Assembly: GCA_000697335.1 (NCBI GenBank)
Contig: JNEM01010682.1
Span: 1-14,352, forward strand
Source: Conidiobolus incongruus B7586
Taxonomy: Eukaryota; Entomophthoromycota; Entomophthoromycetes; Entomophthorales; Conidiobolaceae
Length of the DNA: 14,352 bases
Direction of reading: 5' to 3'
A program made the position numbers and the translations under genes. Positions 8,871 to 14,352 of the stretch are shown piece after piece. Numbering within the stretch: the first letter of the stretch is position 1; every line of letters begins with the position of its first letter. The notes below the pieces were generated by a model, which was not told the origin of the DNA, ran no database searches, and worked only from the letters and a program-made list of their open reading frames with translations.

Positions 8871-10149
8871 AATTCAATTTTATATCAATAATAATTAAAA
8901 TTAAAATTAAAATTTTATTGATCGAATATAATATTCTATTACCACATAATAAATAAAATATCGAATATTCGATCTATGGTAGATAATATTTGATATAAAT
9001 GCTCTAAATACTGATATTTATCAATAACAATCCCTTTAATTTTATATAACTCTAAATTTTCAAATTATATTTTTATTTTTATACAAAGTGTGAGTTATTA
9101 TCTTTCCAAATATCAAGCAAATTTAAATGTAAACTTATTTAACTAAACTGCGCTATCTATCTTGATCCATGATATATCTCCAAATAGATTCCTCAAAGTT
9201 ATTGGTTATTGAATTTCCTTATAAGGTAATAACAAATATTCAAATATTCTAATTTTGTTTGGTGTTAAATTGGGGAATAATGAAAATTTTATACTAAGAT
9301 TAAATAAAATCATATCAATTGAATATAAATAAGTAATATATTTTTTCTAAAAAATAGATATAATTATTAATTTGATTTTATTAAGTTGAAAATAGTTTAT
9401 ATACTTTAATGGTAGAAGAACATGGCTGGTTTTAAAATGATTAAAAAAATATAAAATTTTCAAGTATTGCTACTTCCAGTTGGTTTAATTTACAAAAATT
9501 AATATAATTTTACTAATTATTACTTTCATTTCAAATATTTATAGATTTAATGATTTTCTATTAATATATTATAATTACTTCAATATTCCAAATATTTAAA
9601 AGATATAAACACAGCATTTCATAGTTGAATTTATTAAAAATTTAACAACAGATTATTAATCTAAAGTAGTATGATTAAATATATAAAGTAATAAATAAAA
9701 TATAGTATTGACAAAATATAAAAATTGCAAGTGATTATATCATTAAAAAATCTTTCAAAATATTTCAAATTTTGGGTATATTATTTAACTAAGGTTAGCG
9801 AAATAACTTTTTTATAACCGTATGGTAGATACCTTTTATAATATGGATAATAGTAATAATAAAGTTATTGAAAGTTGATTTATAACATGTTTATTAATAT
9901 AAAAATTTGTCAAATAATTGTATTCAATATATTATATATCTATATATATTCACTCAAGATTGTTTCTTTTTTTTTTAAAATATAAATTAATATAATTATT
10001 TTATTTTAATATCATAATGCTTAAATGAATTATTATTTATTCCTTATTAATATCATGAAAATGATTCAAAATTATTATTTTTCACCAGATTTTTTAAATT
10101 TAGTCAATTATTTTAAAATTTAAATATTGGATTTGTTATATGTTAAAAT
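8871..10149. other. AT-rich spacer, no gene seen
   Basis: This is mostly A/T with homopolymer runs, such as the T-run near 9965-9974. There is a 14-base perfect palindrome, ATCGAATATTCGAT, near 8959. A slightly GC-richer patch at about 9145-9225 has short open frames but nothing recognisable. No RNA gene or repeat unit was identified. Confidence 0.55.
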
Positions 10150-10430
10150 AAGTTAAATATTTATATATTATTAATTGAAATATATCATGCCTGGGATTGG
10201 GGATCAAATCACTAAAATGATTATAGAAATATTTAGCGATTATTAACAATATCATAATCTCAAATTGATTGAATATTCATCAATATTATTCAAATTAATA
10301 TACTGATTATCAAATTTTTATTTTGAAGAGCAGATTTAGACAAAGCTCGGGATTCGAATTAGAAGGAAGAGTTAATTTATTAAAAGCGGCTAAAGCTGTG
10401 ATTTCAACTGTTGAAGAATCCAATATTTTT
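10150..10430 (-). pseudogene. Possible fragments of a HEAT-repeat gene, condensin D2/Cnd1-like
   Basis: On the minus strand, 10430-10310 reads KILDSSTVEITALAAFNKLT then LPSNSNPELCLNLLFKI. This resembles the conserved condensin subunit 1 block where an Ala/Leu helix ending KLM is followed by Ser-Ser, Cys and a Leu-Leu-Phe helix. Further along the same strand, about 10245-10150, reads IIAKYFYNHFSDL and HDIFQLIIYKYLT, like the later family block with an FF-x-EL-S helix followed by a DI helix. The order is right, but about 80 residues that separate these blocks in the family are missing and stops intervene, so it would be a deleted remnant. The similarity is from memory and weak. Competing plus-strand frames exist (LEGRVNLLKAAKAV at about 10357-10400; PGIGDQITKM at 10190-10220). 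Confidence 0.22.
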
Positions 10431-10589
10431 AGTATAAATTAGCAATGAAAATTTATTAAGCTAATATGAATGAAATTAGTAATTTTTTGGAGTTTAACCT
10501 TGCCAAAAGCTGGCTTCCAAATTATATATAATAGTCACATTTAATCCTCGATATTTTTAATTTTTATAATTAAAAATGAAAGTATAGAC

Positions 10590-12212
10590 ATGAGTTCAAC
10601 GTTATTTGTATCTATTATCGGTGTAGAGTCTATTGGACTATCCATAACAGCCCAACTGCAGAAATATGGCACTCCTTATAATCAATCCAATACCTGAAGA
10701 TGAATTTGAGTCTAAAGCACTTGCAATTCGCTGCAAAATAATTCAAATATCTAGAAAATTGGGTGTTTTAAGGGAGATTAAAGAGAAATAAGCTAAATTC
10801 GATATCAAGCTCAATATCCTTTGCGAAGGTAAAATCATTGCTCATATTGTGGTTTCTGATTATGTTTATCCAAATCTAAAGCTTATCGCGATCCCCAAAA
10901 CTATACCGAAGTGTATTTCGGAGAGCATCTAAGTGATTTGAATGCTGAGGTAGAAAAATTGGTGTGAGTATGATTTTGCAAAAAGTAGATTACATTATAG
11001 CCTCCTTAAGAAATCCGAATGACCAAGATACTCAAATTATAAACTGTCATATATAAAAAGATGCAACGGTGCCAACAGCGTAATCAGGAAGCAGCTCGGG
11101 TTGAAATTCCCAGGCATGGTCAGAGATCGTCAATGGGTTTTAATTGATTTAGAGATGGAGGCTGATATGTATCCTAATGAGGGCTCTATCATCTGGTCAA
11201 AGAAAGAGAATTTATTTTGTATTCCATTTGACAATTTTTATAGGTACATTATCGACTATGGATCCCTCGATGATGAAGTAATGTGACTGAAGAGAGAGTG
11301 ATTCATAAATTGCAAGTATTGGTTAAGCTAGATAATAACAATCCTAATTAATGTGGTGTAGTAAATTTAAGTTAAATGAGAGAATGGTGCCTGTAAACCA
11401 CCAAGATCGAATTACTTTATCTGGAGATTGAGTTTAAATCTAGTCTAGCTGGAGGATTCGGTATGAATACTGGAATCCCGGATGGCTATCATTTCGGATG
11501 CATGTTGACGTTAATGGCTTCTGGGGCAGTAGATCCAAATACTTTTATTGATATATTTTTCCAGGAAAGAAAATTAGTTTGGAAAAAAGTTCTCAATGTA
11601 GCTGGAGGTGTCACCGATGCTGTAATGTCTAAAAGTTCCTTCTTGATCAACATTCTCAGAAAATACATCCTTCCTTTTTTCTTCAAGCTGCCTTTCTTTA
11701 CTAAAATGCTAATCCACACAGGATCAGGAAAGTATATTAAACTCCCATCTAGCGTTTTGACACATCAACCAAGTCTTGGCTGGTTACCTGGTTATAACAA
11801 CTTAGTCGGTGAAAGATTCCAAGAGTTGCCATTGAAAAAACTAGGGGATACTAAAGAGGTCCAATTACAGAGCATTTTGAGTGGTGGGAATACTTTTGAT
11901 ATTATCATTTATGCTAAAGAATTTGCTAAAGCACAGTCACAAGTGAAAGTATTGATTGACCACATCAACGATTTCAATAACCTGATTAACAGAACAAAAT
12001 CGAATTATGGTCTTCAGCATCCTTTGATATCAATCAAGATTGTTAGTCCCAAAATTCAGGCATTGGAACAAAATAATGAGAGCTCACCCCTTCAAGAATT
12101 TAATGAATACCTGTTCTACGAAGACCTGGATAACAGAATGAAAGATCTACTTCCACTCGATTTAATGTTCAGTGATGCTATTTTCATCGTTAGACCAGAT
12201 GGTTATATTTGA
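10590..12212 (+). pseudogene. Decayed FAD-dependent aromatic hydroxylase (phenol 2-monooxygenase/PHBH-like)
   Basis: Flavoprotein hydroxylases of this family use FAD and NAD(P)H to add oxygen to aromatic or polyketide rings. All family landmarks appear in order, but in shifting frames. FVSIIGVESIGLSITAQL (from 10590) is the Rossmann loop, with Glu where the second Gly of GxGxxG belongs. Next come ESKALAIRCKIIQISRKLGV, IPQNYTEVYFGEHLSDL and RCNGANSVIRKQLGLKFPG (the usual DG motif reads NG). Then follow RQWVLIDLEMEADMYP, TEERVIHKLQVLV and WCSKFKLNERMVPV...RITLSGD. Finally LAGGFGMNTGIPDGYHFG (the second FAD motif) opens the C-terminal frame. At least three frame changes and several in-frame stops (for example TGA after YNQSNT, TAA after REIKEK, TGA after LSGD) have no plausible introns. 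From 11463 to 12212 a 249-residue frame remains open through the thioredoxin-like C-terminal domain to the family ending FIVRPDGYI. Confidence 0.85.
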
Positions 12213-12460
12213 AAAATTTGCTTCCTTAGCCTTTTCAATGGATTAAAAGTTTATTTCGATCTTATATTTTTATTATATATATCATATTATCTGATTTAAA
12301 AAATCTGCATTGTTATATTTTTTCAAATCTGTCACCTTGAAAATTGTAGCATTAAATGTTTTGATTTAAAAAAAACAATACTAGAATTTATGAAATTTAC
12401 TAATTACACATTGAAATAATATATCAAATTCAATGATATACTATATTATAATATTAATAT
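12213..12460. other. AT-rich spacer between pseudogene and LTR
   Basis: Nothing is recognised here. The last bases, aatat, flank the LTR and supply the left ATAT of its presumed target duplication. Confidence 0.5.
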
Positions 12461-12793
12461 TGTCGCGAATCGGGAGGTCAGCTCGCTATTCAACTTTAAC
12501 CATTCGTCCTTATCTAGAACATAATCCATACACATGTTCATTACACAATCCTTGTACAATGCGAAATTTCGGATAACAACTTCAAATGGTATTTCAACAC
12601 ATTGGCCAAGGATTGATAGCACTATAAAACCTTCACTGAGCGCACATTTGCTTGGGTATCATCTCTATCAGGGCCAAGCCCTACATCTTGATATTGTAAT
12701 AAAACCCTTTAAACGATCTCGTTAGCCACCCTTGGCCCACTTTAACGAATCTATTTGATGCTTATCGCAGTGCTACTTTCCAGCAGACTCGCA
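12461..12793 (+). mobile_element. Solo LTR, Ty3-like (fossil)
   Basis: This 333-bp block is much less AT-rich than both flanks. It begins TGTCGCGAATCGG and ends in GACTCGCA, so it has the TG...CA ends of an LTR, and ATAT stands on each side (12457-12460 and 12794-12797) as a possible target duplication. A TATA box (actataaaacc) lies near 12620 and AATAAA near 12699, with about 95 bp to the end, the same plan as the block at 141-476. No internal region adjoins it, which fits a solo LTR left by recombination between two LTRs. Start motif and right end resemble the first LTR, but the middle does not, so they are probably different families or old branches of one. The class is inferred from motif and layout only. 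Confidence 0.6.
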
Positions 12794-13169
12794 ATATAAC
12801 CCTATTTTAATTTCTTTTATTATATATACACAACAATCACAGTATATTAATAACTTATGTTTTAACTATTGAAAAGTATGAGTGAATGTAAAATAAGGAT
12901 CATCCTTATTTGGTCTGAATCAAATTCTCAAATAAGTTTGATTTTTACCAATTGTTAGATTTAAAAAATGTATAAAAATATATGAAATATAATATAAAAT
13001 AAAATAAAAACATTTCATTTTTATGAATAATATATTCCTTAATGAGAATTACAGTTTATTTTATCAATCTTAAATTTAATATATATTTAATTCAATCAAA
13101 TTCAAAGATTTGTCAATAAATGTGAACAATTAGAATCACTTAAATTATTTTGATTCAAAATTTTTATTG
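12794..13169. other. AT-rich spacer between solo LTR and repeat copy B
   Basis: No gene was seen. It contains the two small inverted repeats listed separately at 12891-12943 and otherwise plain A/T-rich DNA. Confidence 0.5.
12891..12943. repeat. Two adjacent short palindromes
   Basis: AAATAAGGAT (12891-12900) and ATCCTTATTT (12902-12911) form a perfect 10-bp inverted repeat around one base. Just after it AATCAAA (12918-12924) pairs with TTTGATT (12937-12943). Two neat palindromes within 53 bases, about 100 bp past the solo LTR, could be a protein-binding site or the ends of a tiny degraded element. Confidence 0.4.
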
Positions 13170-14313
13170 TTATTAGTGTAAAAATTAAGTAATGGCATAA
13201 TTTTAAAATTAAACAAATAAATTAATAAATAATATATTAAATTTAATAAAGAATATAAAATTAATACTCTTTTTTATTATTAAGAACTCTTTTCCATATT
13301 TTTAATAAGCTTCTAATACCTAAAAAATAGTTTTTTTATAAAAACTGAAATTTGATATTTCACAAACTAATTTATTTACAGGAATTTTTTTTATAAGCTG
13401 ATTTTTTAATTATTTAAAACAATTATAATCACATAAGTTATAATCAAGTAAATATATTAGATATAATAACTCTCTCTAGCTTTTTTTATATAAAAAAAAT
13501 CTTTTATAGCTTTAATTTTATATATTTTATAATTATGATAGAAAATAATAATTATTTTTAAATTATATTAAGAATACCATTTAAAAAAATAATATATTAT
13601 TTACTATTAATTAATTTTCTTTGAGGTATTAAATAAAAAAGCTATATATCATTATAATTTATTATAATAATTAACATTCACTTATATTTAAAGTGTTTAT
13701 TTATTAAAATTTATAAAAGGATTAATTTAAATATTTTATTTTATTTTTAAGTAAAAAAATTATATAAAAGAATTTAAAATTTATTAATTATAAGTATTTA
13801 TTAAGAAAACCTTTATTTTTAGTTATACTTTAATAAGTTTAATTTAACTATATTTAATTTACTTTTTTTAAGCTTTTTTTAATTATAAAATATATATTTT
13901 ATATTTTTATTAATTAATTTAAATTTAAACTTAAGTATATATAATATATTTATATAATTAATATTAAATTATTTTAATAATTCTTTAATTAAAATAAAAA
14001 GGTATTTAGTAGTATATTTTTTACTTTATTAATAAATAAAAGAATAATAGTAAAAATTAATCTTTTAGATTTTGGTAAATTTTAAATAATGTCCCTTTTA
14101 GCTTTAAAATAATAGATCTAATGATATATAGTAATTTTAAATAAAAAATCATCTTTATCAACTATATATAAGTTTTAGATGATTTTAAAAGGTTTATAGT
14201 TAAGTTTTAAAGATACAAAAATAAAAGCCTTTTGATAATCACTATCTAAATTAAATATAATTAAATTTAACTATAAATTTTAAAATCAAAATATTTTAAT
14301 AAAAAATAACTAT

Positions 14314-14340
<27 letters not shown>
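13170..14340 (+). repeat. AT-rich dispersed repeat, copy B (about 1.15 kb)
   Basis: This is the partner of the stretch at 4861-5970, in the same orientation and about 8.3 kb away. The offset grows only slightly along the alignment (about 8309 at the left, about 8360 at the right), showing near-colinear homology with few large indels. Best-matching parts are 13949-13985 (tataattaatattaaattat...), aataatgtcccttttagctt near 14086, and ggtttatagttaagttttaa near 14190. No coding frame is present. The copy reaches the end of the window, so its true right border is unknown. Confidence 0.75.

Positions 14341-14352
<12 letters not shown>
14317..14352. repeat. (TA)n microsatellite at window edge
   Basis: An uninterrupted TA run of at least 34 bases ends the window. 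At the matching place copy A has only a short gaatatatatt, so the run probably grew inside copy B after the two copies separated. Its true length cannot be known here. Confidence 0.85.

Noticed and set aside
10190-10250. Plus-strand LKYIMPGIGDQITKM resembling a helix-hairpin-helix of family X DNA polymerases
   Set aside because: The motif is short and isolated, stops lie close on both sides, and no other polymerase block is nearby; the minus-strand reading is at least as good.
10345-10362. GGGATTCGAATT resembling a tRNA T-loop
   Set aside because: No acceptor stem, anticodon arm or D-arm can be drawn around it.
11489-11719. 76-codon minus-strand frame
   Set aside because: It is antisense to the well-supported hydroxylase C-terminal region.
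12534-12725. 63-codon plus-strand frame
   Set aside because: It falls wholly inside the solo LTR, crossing its TATA and AATAAA signals, and resembles no protein.
1-14352. CRISPR array, rRNA genes or bacterial operon structure
   Set aside because: No regularly spaced repeats, no rRNA-like sequence and no ribosome-binding sites; the spliced genes show a eukaryotic genome.

Overview
The window looks like an early-diverging fungus with a very AT-rich genome (for example a zoopagomycete or chytrid-type lineage; the exact group is not determined). Spacers are close to pure A/T. Genes are split by many short introns, mostly 45-65 nt, with gtaa-type donors and tag/cag acceptors. The recognisable proteins are eukaryotic, and two fossil LTRs are present.

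Layout, left to right. A lone LTR-like block lies at about 141-476. An AT desert of about 1 kb follows, then a small gene or relic encoding one RRM RNA-binding domain (1481-1967, +) whose frame shifts are explained by introns. Facing it, with only 13 bases between the stops, is a seven-exon gene on the minus strand (3909-1981). It encodes Rrn7/TAF1B, the TFIIB-like factor of RNA polymerase I; the spliced product is 537 aa with a complete CxxC...CxxxH zinc ribbon. A 3.5-kb AT-rich spacer follows and holds the first copy (about 4861-5970) of a diverged 1.1-kb repeat. Next is an intact four-exon Yop1/DP1/HVA22 gene (7432-8174, +; 175 aa), the most GC-rich coding sequence here. Downstream, 8252-8870 carries exon-like pieces that I could not identify. 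After another 1.3 kb of AT-rich DNA come weak gene fragments (10150-10430) and a decayed FAD-dependent aromatic hydroxylase (10590-12212, +) whose C-terminal half is still open. A 333-bp solo LTR (12461-12793) follows. The second copy of the 1.1-kb repeat (about 13170-14340) runs into a TA microsatellite at the window edge.

The genes do not form a functional cluster. They are ordinary housekeeping genes (rRNA transcription, ER membrane shaping) separated by decaying genes and old repeats. The most useful results are the reconstructed exon structures, which simple ORF calling misses, and the paired AT-rich repeat. I found no clear new multi-gene system.
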